64,000 nt of DNA from Oxalobacteraceae bacterium AB_14 (GTDB taxonomy: Bacteria; Pseudomonadota; Gammaproteobacteria; Burkholderiales; Burkholderiaceae_D), in assembly GCA_000381565.1 (NCBI GenBank), contig KB906724.1, positions 2,482,801 to 2,546,800 of the forward strand, read 5' to 3'. The translations under genes and the position numbers were made by a program. The notes beneath the pieces are model-generated. The model searched no databases, was not told the origin of the DNA, and saw only the letters and a program-made list of their open reading frames with translations. Of this stretch, positions 1-9,042 are shown one piece after another; the stretch's first letter is position 1; each line of letters opens with the position of its first letter.

Positions 1-2664
1 AGCTACCTCAGCGCGCAGACCGGCCAGGCGCACGGCCCGGCCAAGCCCGACTACGACGATTCCGCCTGGCGCCGCGTCGACCTGCCACACGACTGGGCGG
101 TCGAAGGACCATACGATGCCGCGCAGAACAAGTCGCAGGGCTACCGGCCGCGCGGCATCGGCTGGTACCGGCGCTACTTCACGCTGCCGGCCTCGGACCG
201 CGGGCGCCATCTGGAGCTGCAGCTGGACGCGGTCGCCACCCACAGCACGGTGTGGGTCAACGGCATCGTCGTCAACCGCAACTGGTCCGGCTACAACGGC
301 CGCGCGCTCGACATCACACCCTATGTGCGCTACGGCGACGAGGTCAACACCATCGCCGTGCGCGCCGACGCCGAAGTGATGGAGGGCTGGTGGTACGAGG
401 GCGCCGGCATCTACCGCCACACCTGGCTGGTCAAGCGCGACGCGCTGCACATCGCCACCGACGGCGTGCACGCCAACCCGGTGATGCAGGACGGCCGCTG
501 GACGCTGCCGGTGACGGTGCAGGTGGAAAGCAGCGCCGAGGCGCCGCGCAAGGCGGTGCTCGACGTGCGCGTGGTCGATCCGGCCGGCGCCGAGGTGGCG
601 CATGGCAGCGTGCCGCTGCGGGTGGGCGCGCTCGGCAAGGCCAGCGCGCAGGTCGCGCTGACGGTGCGCGCTCCCAGGCTGTGGAGCCCGGAGCATCCCG
701 AGCTGTACCGCGTGCGCACCAGCTTGCGCGACGGCGCCGCCGAGATCGACAGCAACGAGCTGCGCACCGGCTTCCGCACCATCCGCTTCGACGCCGCGCG
801 CGGCTTCTTCCTCAACGGCCAGCCGGTCAAGCTGCAGGGCGTGGCGATCCACCAGGACCACGCTGGCGTCGGCGTCGCCGTGCCGGATGCGATCTGGGAA
901 TTCCGCCTGCGTCAGTTGAAGGCGATGGGCGCCAACGCCATCCGCTACGCCCACAATGCGCCGGCCGCCGAGGTGGTGGACCTGGCCGACCGCCTGGGCC
1001 TGATGGTGATGGACGAGAACCGCAACTTCAATCCGTCGGCCGACTACCTGTCGCAGCTGCGCTGGCTGGTGCAGCGCGACCGCAACCATCCGAGCGTGAT
1101 CCTGTGGTCGATCTTCAACGAGGAGCAGCTGCAGGGCAGCGAGACCGGCTACCAGATCGCGCGCCGCCTGGTGGCGGCGGTCAAGCAGCTGGACCCGACC
1201 CGGCCGGTGACGGCGGCCATGAACGCCGGCCTGTTCGCCGACAAGAACGCCGCGCAGGCGCTCGACGTGGCCGGCATCAACTACCAGGTGTGGGAATACG
1301 ACCACTTCCACAAGACCTACCCGGACAAGCCGGTGTTCAGTTCGGAGGACACCTCGGCCTTCATGTCGCGCGGCGACTACACGACCGACTGGAACCGCCA
1401 CCTGGTCGCCAGCCTGGACGACGACGCCGCCGGCTGGGGCCAGACCCAGCGCCGCAGCTGGAAGCTGATCAACGAGCGGCCGTTCCTGGCCGGCGGCTTC
1501 GTCTGGACCGGCATCGACTATCGCGGCGAGCCGACGCCGCATGAATGGCCGAGCGCCTCGTCCTTCTTCGGCATCCTGGACCTGTGCGCCTTCCCCAAGA
1601 CGGCGTTCTACATCCGCCAGGCGCTGTGGCGCAAGGACCTCACCATGGTCAAGCTGGCGCCGCACTGGACCTGGCCGGGGCGCCAAGGCCAGCCGGTCAA
1701 GGTGCTGGTGGCGAGCAACGCGCCGCGCGTGCGGCTGCTGCTGAACGGCGCCGTGATCGGCGAGCGCGACGTCGATCCCTATGACATGGCCACCTTCGAA
1801 GTGGCGTACGCGCCCGGCAGGCTGGAAGCGGTGGCGCTGCGCGCGGGCGCCGAGGTCGGCCGCGACAGCGTCGACACCAGCGGCGCCCCGGCGCGGCTGG
1901 TGCTCATGCCGGACCGCGCGGCGCTGGCCGGCGACGGCGCCGACGCGGTGCCGGTGACGGTCAGCGCGGTCGACGCCCAGGGCCATCCGGTGCCGACCGC
2001 CAATCTGCACGTGCGCTTCGAAGCGAGCGGCGCCGGCGCCATCATCGGCGTCGGCAATGGCGATCCGAACTCGCATGCGTCGGAGAAGGCGCCGGAGCGC
2101 GACCTCTACAACGGCCTGGCGCAGGTGATCGTGCAGAGCCGGCGCGGCGGCCGGGGCGGGTTGACGCTGCGCGCCAGCGCCGACGGTCTGCAAGCGGCCG
2201 AGACGGTGTTGGCGGTGCGGGCGGTGGCGCCGCTGCCGGCCGTGCCGGAGGCGCAGCCGGTGGTGCGCGTGGGCGGCTGGCGCATTGCGCCGGCGCAGGC
2301 CGAGCGTCCCGACCCGAACCTGATGCTGGCCGATAGCGATATGAACAGCTGGGCCTGGGGCGCGCCGCCGCTCAAGCAGACGCCCGAGGCGCTGCGCTGG
2401 CGCACCTACCGGGCGCCGCTCGGATTGCGCGGCGACCGCAACGACGGCCGCGCGCACCTGGTGTTCGGCGAGATCGCCGGCAAGGCCGAGGTGTGGCTGG
2501 ACGGCGTCAAACTGGGCGAGAAGGGCGCGCCGGAAGCCGGGCCGTTGTCGCTGCTGCTGCCCAAGGGCGCGGCGTGGCGCACGCTCACCGTGCTGGTCGA
2601 AGCGCAGCCGAACCAGCCGTCCGGCCTGATCGGCCCGGTGCTGGTGGAAGCGGGCGTGCCATGA
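1..2664 (+). CDS. GH2 beta-galactosidase-type glycoside hydrolase, 5' end cut by window
   Basis: The reading frame is open from base 1, so the N-terminus and signal peptide lie outside the window; 887 codons remain. The order of domains is a GH2 jelly-roll sugar-binding domain (to about residue 170), an Ig-like domain, a TIM barrel (about 270-560), a DUF4982-like domain, an Ig/invasin-like domain near 610-720 and a terminal galactose-binding-like domain. The acid/base Glu is in IFNEE (codon at 1120-1122) and the likely nucleophile Glu in FSSED (codon at 1345-1347). GH2 enzymes of this architecture usually remove beta-galactose, though glucuronidases share the fold. In this locus it would strip galactose from xyloglucan side chains. 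Its stop overlaps an ATG (ATGA) of the next, damaged gene, so the two were probably translationally coupled. Confidence 0.9.
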   Translation, partial: SYLSAQTGQAHGPAKPDYDDSAWRRVDLPHDWAVEGPYDAAQNKSQGYRPRGIGWYRRYFTLPASDRGRHLELQLDAVATHSTVWVNGIVVNRNWSGYNGRALDITPYVRYGDEVNTIAVRADAEVMEGWWYEGAGIYRHTWLVKRDALHIATDGVHANPVMQDGRWTLPVTVQVESSAEAPRKAVLDVRVVDPAGAEVAHGSVPLRVGALGKASAQVALTVRAPRLWSPEHPELYRVRTSLRDGAAEIDSNELRTGFRTIRFDAARGFFLNGQPVKLQGVAIHQDHAGVGVAVPDAIWEFRLRQLKAMGANAIRYAHNAPAAEVVDLADRLGLMVMDENRNFNPSADYLSQLRWLVQRDRNHPSVILWSIFNEEQLQGSETGYQIARRLVAAVKQLDPTRPVTAAMNAGLFADKNAAQALDVAGINYQVWEYDHFHKTYPDKPVFSSEDTSAFMSRGDYTTDWNRHLVASLDDDAAGWGQTQRRSWKLINERPFLAGGFVWTGIDYRGEPTPHEWPSASSFFGILDLCAFPKTAFYIRQALWRKDLTMVKLAPHWTWPGRQGQPVKVLVASNAPRVRLLLNGAVIGERDVDPYDMATFEVAYAPGRLEAVALRAGAEVGRDSVDTSGAPARLVLMPDRAALAGDGADAVPVTVSAVDAQGHPVPTANLHVRFEASGAGAIIGVGNGDPNSHASEKAPERDLYNGLAQVIVQSRRGGRGGLTLRASADGLQAAETVLAVRAVAPLPAVPEAQPVVRVGGWRIAPAQAERPDPNLMLADSDMNSWAWGAPPLKQTPEALRWRTYRAPLGLRGDRNDGRAHLVFGEIAGKAEVWLDGVKLGEKGAPEAGPLSLLLPKGAAWRTLTVLVEAQPNQPSGLIGPVLVEAGVP

Positions 2665-4537
2665 AAACGGCGTTCATTCGCTGAGCGGCGCGACCCGGCT
2701 GCCGGCGCTGCACTGGGAGCCGTGGCGCGACGGCATCTGGCGCGCCCGCCATGCCGGCCAGCCATTCCAGCGCCTGTGGCTGGGCCGGCAGCCGCTGCTG
2801 CGCGCGCGCTATCCGAACCCCGACCCGACGCCGACCGGTTTTGGCGGCGCTGCCGACGCCACCAGCGCCGAACGCGTGGCGCGCTGGCAGGATCCGGCCG
2901 GCGCCGTGCTGCACGCGCTGCACGGCAACAGCTGGGGCGGCCTGCAGGTGCCCATCCTGGGCAAGAACGCCGACGGCGGCCTGATCTACGGCGCCCAGGT
3001 CGGCAATAACCGCATCATGCCGCCGAGCGAGCGCGACCGCTACGTCGAGAACGTGTTCGAGGAGCTCGACGCGCCCGGCGTATGGTTTGACGACCGCCGC
3101 CACGGCTGGCTGTATTTCAAGCCGCTGGACGGCGCCCGCCCGCCGGCGCTGGGTTTCCGCGCCGGCGCGCACGAAGCGCTGATCCGCATCGAAGGCCGCA
3201 GCGCGCAGGTGCGCCTGAGCGGCAACCACATCCATGCGATCGGCGGCACGGCGCTGGCCTTCGTCGGCCGCCCGGAGGCGGTGCGCTCGCCGCTGTACGA
3301 ATACCACGAACATCTCGACCAGGCCGCGCTGGACCTCGCGCCCGGCCCGCGCTCGGACGCCTACCCGCAGGACTCGGTCGCCGTGGACAATCTGATCCAC
3401 GACATCGGCCAGATCGACCGCCAGGCCGCCGGCGTGCAGATCGCCATGGCGGCGCGCATCACGGTCGACCACAATTCCATCTACCACGTGCCGCGCGCCG
3501 GCATCAACATCGGCGACGGCAATTGGGGCGGCCACCGCCTCACCAACAACGACGTGTTCGACACGGTGCGCGAATCGGGCGACCACGGCGCCTTCAACAG
3601 CTGGGGCCGCGACCGCTACTGGGACCCGGATCGCAAGGAGATGGAGCGCCGCGTGGCGTCCGATCCGCGCCTGCCGCTGCTGGACGCGGTCGAGCCGACC
3701 GTCATGCGCCACAACCGCTTCCGCTGCGACCACGGCTGGGACGTCGACCTCGACGACGGCGCCTCGAACTATGTGATCGAGCAGAACCTGCTGCTGGCTG
3801 GCGGTCTGAAGCTGCGCGAGGGCTTTGCGCGCGTCGTGCGCAACAACATCATGGTCAACGGCACCTTCCATTCCCACGTATGGTTTGCCGACAGCGGCGA
3901 CGTGTTCGAAGCGAACGTCGTCATGGCGCCGTACCAGCCGATCGAGATCGAGCGCTGGGGCCGCAGCGTGGACCGCAACCTGTTCACCGGCGCGGCCGCC
4001 CTGGTCGAAGCGCAGGCGCGTGGCACCGACGCCGGCTCGGTGGCCGGCGATCCGCGCTTTGCCGCGCCGGCCGAGGGCGACTACAGCGTCACCAACGCCG
4101 CGCTGGCGGCGCGCATCGGCTTCGTCAATTTTCCGATGCACGACTTCGGCGTGCGCCCCGCGCGGCTGAAGGCGCTGGCCGCCACGCCGGCCTATCCGCT
4201 GCCGGCCTCCAGCACAACGGCCAGCGCGCCGCGGCAGGGCGCGCAAACACTGGAGGGCTTGCTGCCCAAGCCGGTCGAGACCCTGGGCGAACAGTCGGCA
4301 GCCGGGCTGGGCACGGCGAGCGGCCTGCGGGTGCTGTCGGTGCTGGCCGGCAGTGGCGGCGAGGCGGCGGGCCTGCGTCCGCGCGACGTCATCATCGGCG
4401 CCGGGCGGGACGGGCAGGCCGGCTTCAGGCCTGTCGCCGGATTCGCCGCGCTGCAAGCGTTGCTGGCGGCAGGCGGCGAGCCGGAGCTGCAGCGCATGCG
4501 TGACCAGGCGCGGATCGTCGTGCGCTGGCAACGCTGA
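2661..4537 (+). pseudogene. Right-handed beta-helix/PDZ glycan-active protein, N-terminus lost
   Basis: The ATG overlapping the GH2 stop reads only MKTAFIR then TGA at 2682-2684. A different frame then opens in mid-protein (LSGATRLPALHW from 2681) and runs to 4537 without a stop. The body has the features of parallel beta-helix glycosidases resembling GH141: an early module ending RARYPN, repeated NxI/xxN helix turns from about 3190 to 4000, and a C-terminal PDZ-like domain (about 4290-4537, GLRPRDVII). What is missing is the signal peptide and the first helix turns, perhaps 80-100 residues, as if a deletion joined the start codon region to the body out of frame. Internal GTG codons such as 2876 could start a truncated cytoplasmic product, but none has a good ribosome site. 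The GH141-like label is inference. Confidence 0.6.
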
Positions 4538-4570
4538 GTTGCTTGTCCATTTTCAGTCACGGCTTTGATC

Positions 4571-4609
4571 CTTTTTGTAATTGCCGCATCAAGGCGGCGC
4601 TTGCAGAAT
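4571..4609 (+). promoter_or_regulatory. Predicted promoter of GH5-GH35-GH51 operon with shared upstream element
   Basis: A T-rich element (TTTTTGTAA, 4572-4580) directly abuts TTGCCG (-35, 4581-4586), followed by 17 nt and CAGAAT (-10, 4604-4609). The GH5 start codon is 31 nt further. Six other promoters of the locus have the same layout. Confidence 0.6.
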
Positions 4610-4640
4610 GCCATCACTGAGAAGAAGGAGACCCAATTCA

Positions 4641-5804
4641 ATGAAACATTCCTGTGCAATCGCATTGACCACGTCGCTGCTGCTCGCCGCCGGCGTTACC
4701 GCTTGCAGCGGCGGCGCCGCGGTGTCGGACCCGGCCGCCGCCGCCACGGCGACCGTGCAGCCCGCTCCTGCCCCGGCCGCGAGCGGCATGCGCGCCCTGA
4801 CCAGCACGGAGCTGGCGAAGCTGATGTCGCCCGGCATCAATCTGGGCAACACGCTCGAAGCGCTGCCCAATGAAACCGCATGGGGCAATCCGGTGCCGAC
4901 CCAGGCGCTGATGAGCGCCTACAAGGCGGCCGGCTTCAAGACCGTGCGCATCCCGGTTTCGTGGACCCAGTATGCCGACGCCGGCAACAACATCAGCGCG
5001 GCCTGGCTGGCCCATGTGCGCCAGGTGGTTGACTACGCGCACACCGCCGGCCTGTACACCATCATCAACATCCACTGGGACGGCGGCTGGATGAATCACA
5101 CCACCTACGACCGGCAGGCCGCGATCAATGACAAGCTGACGCGCTTCTGGACGCAGATCGCCAGCACCTTCAAAAACGACGACGACACCCTGCTGTTCGC
5201 CGGCAGCAACGAGGTCGGCCAGGACAACACGTATGGCGCGCCGACCGCCGAGTACGCGGCCGTGCAGAACAGTTTCAACCAGACCTTCGTGAACGCGGTG
5301 CGCGCCACCGGCGGCAACAATGCGCTGCGCCATCTGGTGGTGCAGGGCTACTTCACCAATATCGACAGCTCTGCCGCGACCAACACCGTGCCCAAGGATA
5401 CCGTCGCCAACCGCCTGTTCATGGAGGTGCATTACTACGATCCCTTCCATTTCACGCTCGACGACAAGAGCACGATCTGGCAATGGGGCGCGCAGGCGAC
5501 CGACCCGGCCGCGGTGGAGACCTGGGCCAACGAGGCGTGGGCCGACGCCGAATTCCAGAAGATAAAGACCGCCTTCGCCGACCGGGGCGTGCCGGTGTTG
5601 CTGGGCGAGTATGGCGCCGGCATCAAGGCCGCGTATCCGGGCATGGAGGTCTACCGCAAGGCCTGGGACCAGTACATCACGCAGTCGGCCTACCGGCACG
5701 GGCTGGTCCCGGTCTACTGGGACACCGGCGGCATGATAGACCGCAAGACGGGCGCCCAGCTGGACCCCGACGTGATCGCCGCCATCGTCAAGGTGACCCG
5801 ATGA
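4641..5804 (+). CDS. GH5 endo-glucanase/xyloglucanase, lipoprotein
   Basis: A 387-residue secreted endo-beta-1,4-glucanase with a lipoprotein signal (lipobox VTAC near residue 25) and a short Pro/Ala linker before the catalytic domain. The GH5 barrel starts at the INLGNTLEA motif. The acid/base Glu is E191 in GSNEVGQ and the nucleophile is E323 in LLGEYG. The sequence style resembles GH5 subfamily 4, which contains many xyloglucan endo-hydrolases; the subfamily is not proven here. The ATG at 4641 is preferred because the lipoprotein signal starts there and an AAGAAGGAGA ribosome site lies upstream. It heads an operon with GH35 (4-nt overlap) and GH51. The likely role is cutting polymer at the cell surface to oligosaccharides for the exo-enzymes nearby. 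Confidence 0.88.
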   Translation: MKHSCAIALTTSLLLAAGVTACSGGAAVSDPAAAATATVQPAPAPAASGMRALTSTELAKLMSPGINLGNTLEALPNETAWGNPVPTQALMSAYKAAGFKTVRIPVSWTQYADAGNNISAAWLAHVRQVVDYAHTAGLYTIINIHWDGGWMNHTTYDRQAAINDKLTRFWTQIASTFKNDDDTLLFAGSNEVGQDNTYGAPTAEYAAVQNSFNQTFVNAVRATGGNNALRHLVVQGYFTNIDSSAATNTVPKDTVANRLFMEVHYYDPFHFTLDDKSTIWQWGAQATDPAAVETWANEAWADAEFQKIKTAFADRGVPVLLGEYGAGIKAAYPGMEVYRKAWDQYITQSAYRHGLVPVYWDTGGMIDRKTGAQLDPDVIAAIVKVTR

Positions 5805-7465
5805 AAAAGACCTCCCTCCGTATGCTCGGCGCGCTGTGCGCACTGGCTGTCTGCTCCGCTGGGGCGCAAGGCGCCGGGTCGTCCGGCGCGTTGCCGCGCC
5901 TGGTGCAAAACGATGGCCGCCACGCGCTGATCGTCGACGGCCAGCCCTACATCATGCTGGGCGTGCAGGCGCACAATTCCAGTAACTATCCGGCCGCGCT
6001 GGCCCAGGTCTGGGACGCCGTCAAGGACGCCCACGCCAATACGCTGGAGATTCCGGTGGCGTGGGAACAGATCGAAGCGGTCGAGGGCAAGTTCGATTTC
6101 AGCTACGTCGACACGCTGGTGGCCGAGGCGCGCCAGAACCAGGTGCGGCTGGTGCTGTTGTGGTTCGGCACCTGGAAGAACACCGGGCCGGCCTACACGC
6201 CCGAGTGGGTCAAGTTCGACAACCAGCGCTTCCCGCGCATGATCGACAAGGACGGCAAGTACAGCTATTGCCTGTCGCCGCTGAGCGAAGCGACGACCAA
6301 GGCCGACACCAGGGCCTTCGTCGCCCTGATGGGCCACCTGAAGCGCATCGATGCGGCCGAGCACACCGTGATCATGGTGCAGGTGGAAAACGAGGTCGGC
6401 ACCTACGGCACCGTGCGCGACTTCAGCCCGAAGGCCGAGGCCGCATTCCGCCAGCCGGTGCCGGCGGCGGTGTTGGCGCGCAAGAAGTCGCCAGTGCCGG
6501 GCGCGGCCAGCGGGAGCTGGTCGGAAGTCTACGGCCCGTATGCCGACGAGTATTTCCACGCGTATGCGATCGCCAGCCATATCGAGCAGGTCGCCAAGGC
6601 CGGGCGCGCGGTGTACGACCTGCCGATGTACGTCAACAACGCGCTGCGCGATCCGGTCGAGGCCATGGCGCCGTGGAAGGGGAACTTCGCCAGCGGCGGC
6701 CCGGGCTTTGACGTGATCGATATCTACAAGGCCGCCGCGCCGCACATCGACGTGGTCGCGCCGGACATCTACCTCTCGGAGTCGAACAAGGTGGCGGCCA
6801 CGCTGGCGCAGTTCAAGCGCCGCGACAACGCGCTGTTCGTGCCGGAGATGGGCAATGCCCGGCACTACGCGCGCTACGTGTTCCAGATCCTGGGGCGCGG
6901 CGCGATCGGCGTGGCGCCGTTCGGCGTCGACTATGCCGACTACAGCAATTATCCGCTGGGCTCCAAGCTGAAGGACAAGGCCATGGCCGAGCCCTTCGGC
7001 AAGATCTACCAGGCGTTCCGCCCGATGGCCGGGCAATGGGCGCGCTGGGCGCTGGAGGGCCGCACCGACGGCCTGGCCGAAACCGAGGCGCGCACGCCGC
7101 AGAGCCTGACGTTCAAGGGCTGGAATATCAAGGCTTCGTTCCGCGAGTGGCAGCTGGGCGGCCAGCCCGATCCGGCCCACATCACCGACTCGCCGCCGGG
7201 CACGGAATCGCCGTCGGGCGGCGTGGCGGTGGCGCAGATCGGCGACAACGAGTTCGTGCTGTTCGGCCAGCATGTGCGCATCCATCTCGAGGCCAGCGGC
7301 GCCAACGCGGGCAAGCCGTATATGTACGCCCGCGTCGAGGAAGGGCATTTCGATGAACAGGGCAAGTGGGTCATGGAGCGCAACTGGAACGGCGACCAGA
7401 CCGACCACGGCCTCAACTTCACCGGACAGCCAGTGACGCTGAAGGTCAGGATGGGGAGCTATTGA
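5801..7465 (+). CDS. GH35 beta-galactosidase (DUF5597 type), probable xyloglucan side-chain enzyme
   Basis: A 554-residue exported enzyme with an N-terminal Sec signal (cleavage near AGAQGA). The acid/base Glu is E198 in QVENEVG and the nucleophile E349 in FVPEMGN, both standard for GH35. The C-terminal DUF5597-like beta domain begins around residue 430. Known relatives include the xyloglucan-specific beta-galactosidase of the Cellvibrio japonicus xyloglucan locus, and the company of GH5, GH31, GH29 and GH74 supports the same use here. The start codon overlaps the GH5 stop (ATGA), implying coupled translation. Specificity for xyloglucan rather than pectic galactan is inferred from context. 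Confidence 0.85.
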   Translation: MKKTSLRMLGALCALAVCSAGAQGAGSSGALPRLVQNDGRHALIVDGQPYIMLGVQAHNSSNYPAALAQVWDAVKDAHANTLEIPVAWEQIEAVEGKFDFSYVDTLVAEARQNQVRLVLLWFGTWKNTGPAYTPEWVKFDNQRFPRMIDKDGKYSYCLSPLSEATTKADTRAFVALMGHLKRIDAAEHTVIMVQVENEVGTYGTVRDFSPKAEAAFRQPVPAAVLARKKSPVPGAASGSWSEVYGPYADEYFHAYAIASHIEQVAKAGRAVYDLPMYVNNALRDPVEAMAPWKGNFASGGPGFDVIDIYKAAAPHIDVVAPDIYLSESNKVAATLAQFKRRDNALFVPEMGNARHYARYVFQILGRGAIGVAPFGVDYADYSNYPLGSKLKDKAMAEPFGKIYQAFRPMAGQWARWALEGRTDGLAETEARTPQSLTFKGWNIKASFREWQLGGQPDPAHITDSPPGTESPSGGVAVAQIGDNEFVLFGQHVRIHLEASGANAGKPYMYARVEEGHFDEQGKWVMERNWNGDQTDHGLNFTGQPVTLKVRMGSY

Positions 7466-7481
7466 ACAACGGGAGACCAGC

Positions 7482-9032
7482 ATGAAAATCATCAAGACTT
7501 CCGCGCTGGCGGCCGCCGTGATCGCCTGCCTGCCGGCGGCGGCCGAGGTCAGCGTCACGATCGAGTCCGCCAAGCCGGGGCCGGTCATCAGCAAGTACGT
7601 GTATGGCCAGTTCGCCGAACACCTGGGCACCGGCATCTATGGCGGCTTGTGGGTGGGGCCGGAGTCCGGCATTCCCAACACCCGTGGCTGGCGCAACGAC
7701 GTGGTCGGCGCGCTGAAGGCGCTGCACGTGCCGGTGGTGCGCTGGCCGGGCGGCTGCTTCGCCGACCAGTACCACTGGCGCGACGGCATCGGCCCGCGCG
7801 CCGGGCGGCCGGTGCGCATCAACACCAACTGGGGCGGCGTGGATGAAGACAACGCCGTCGGCACGCACGAGTTTTTCGAACTGGTCGAGCAGCTCGGTGC
7901 GGACGCGTATGTCAACGGCAATCTCGGCTCGGGCAGCGTGCAGGAAATGGCCGAGTGGGTCGAGTACCTGACGGCCGGCGGCAAGTCCAGCCTGGCCGCG
8001 CTGCGCGCCCGCAACGGCCATCCGGCGCCGTACAAGGTGGCGTTTTTCGGCATCGGCAACGAAGCCTGGGGTTGCGGCGGCAATATGCAGGTCGAGCAGT
8101 ATGCCCGCGAATACCGGCGCTACGCCAGCTTCGTGCATCCGGCCTCGGGCAACACCCAGTTCATCGCGGCCGGCGGGCACGACGACGACACCGGCTGGAC
8201 CGACTACCTGAGTTCGAAGGTCCAGGGGCGCCTGGATGGCGTCTCCTTCCACTACTACACCTCGCCCGGCGCCGACAGCCAGGGCAAGTACGGCGCGCTC
8301 GGCTTCGACGAAGGCCGCTGGATCGCGACCTTGCGGCAGACCCAGCGCATGGAGGGCTTCATCGCCAACAACGTCGCCAGAATGGACCAGCACGACAAGC
8401 AGAACAAGCTGGCCTTCGTGGTCGACGAATGGGGCACCTGGTACGATACGGAGGAGGGCAGCACCTCGGGCTTCCTGGTGCAGCAGAACTCGCTGCGCGA
8501 CGCCATGGTGGCCGCGCTCAACTTCAACATCTTCCACGCCCATGCGGACCGGGTGCGCATGACCAGCATCGCGCAAATGGTCAATGTGCTGCAGGCGATG
8601 ATACGCACCGACGGCGCCAGGATGGTGCTGACGCCGACCTATCACGCGTTCAGCATGTACGTGCCGTTCCAGGACGCGACGTCGGTGCCGGTGCGGCTGG
8701 CGAACAATCCGCAGTACAGCTACGGCGACGTCAGCATCCCGGCCGTCAGCGCCTCGGCCGCGCGCGGCAAGGACGGCCGGCTGTATCTGGCGCTGGTCAA
8801 CACCAACCCGCGGGAGCTGGCCGAGGTGGCCGTCGACATCGCCGGCGCTGCGGCGGCCTCGGCGTCCGGCACGGTGCTGACCGCCGCCGCGATGGATGCC
8901 CACAACAGCTTCGCGGCGCCGGAGGCGGTCAAGCCGGCGCCGTTCGCGGCCACGGCCAAGGGCGGCAGGCTGGTCATGAAACTGCCGGCCAAGTCGATTG
9001 TGGTGGTCGCCGTGCAGGCAACGACGCCTTAA
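7482..9032 (+). CDS. GH51 alpha-L-arabinofuranosidase
   Basis: A 516-residue exported enzyme with a Sec signal ending near LPAAAE. The acid/base Glu is E194 in GIGNEAWGCGG and the nucleophile E316 in VVDEWGTW; both motifs are diagnostic of GH51. The C-terminal beta domain covers about residues 385-516. It removes alpha-L-arabinofuranose from arabinoxyloglucan or arabinan side chains; some GH51 members are endoglucanases, but this motif set and length fit arabinofuranosidases. It is third in the GH5-GH35-GH51 operon, 16 nt after GH35 with a GGGAGA ribosome site. Its stop is only 10 nt from the stop of the convergent GH3 gene, leaving almost no room for a separate terminator. Confidence 0.88.
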   Translation: MKIIKTSALAAAVIACLPAAAEVSVTIESAKPGPVISKYVYGQFAEHLGTGIYGGLWVGPESGIPNTRGWRNDVVGALKALHVPVVRWPGGCFADQYHWRDGIGPRAGRPVRINTNWGGVDEDNAVGTHEFFELVEQLGADAYVNGNLGSGSVQEMAEWVEYLTAGGKSSLAALRARNGHPAPYKVAFFGIGNEAWGCGGNMQVEQYAREYRRYASFVHPASGNTQFIAAGGHDDDTGWTDYLSSKVQGRLDGVSFHYYTSPGADSQGKYGALGFDEGRWIATLRQTQRMEGFIANNVARMDQHDKQNKLAFVVDEWGTWYDTEEGSTSGFLVQQNSLRDAMVAALNFNIFHAHADRVRMTSIAQMVNVLQAMIRTDGARMVLTPTYHAFSMYVPFQDATSVPVRLANNPQYSYGDVSIPAVSASAARGKDGRLYLALVNTNPRELAEVAVDIAGAAAASASGTVLTAAAMDAHNSFAAPEAVKPAPFAATAKGGRLVMKLPAKSIVVVAVQATTP

Positions 9033-9042
9033 GCGGCGACCC

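Noticed and set aside
2585..4531. Very long open frames on the opposite strand of real genes, also at 5714-7636, 13421-16618, 32632-35826 and 38100-41027
   Set aside because: They are low-complexity Arg/Ala/Gly/His-rich shadows of genes with clear family motifs, as expected in GC-rich DNA.
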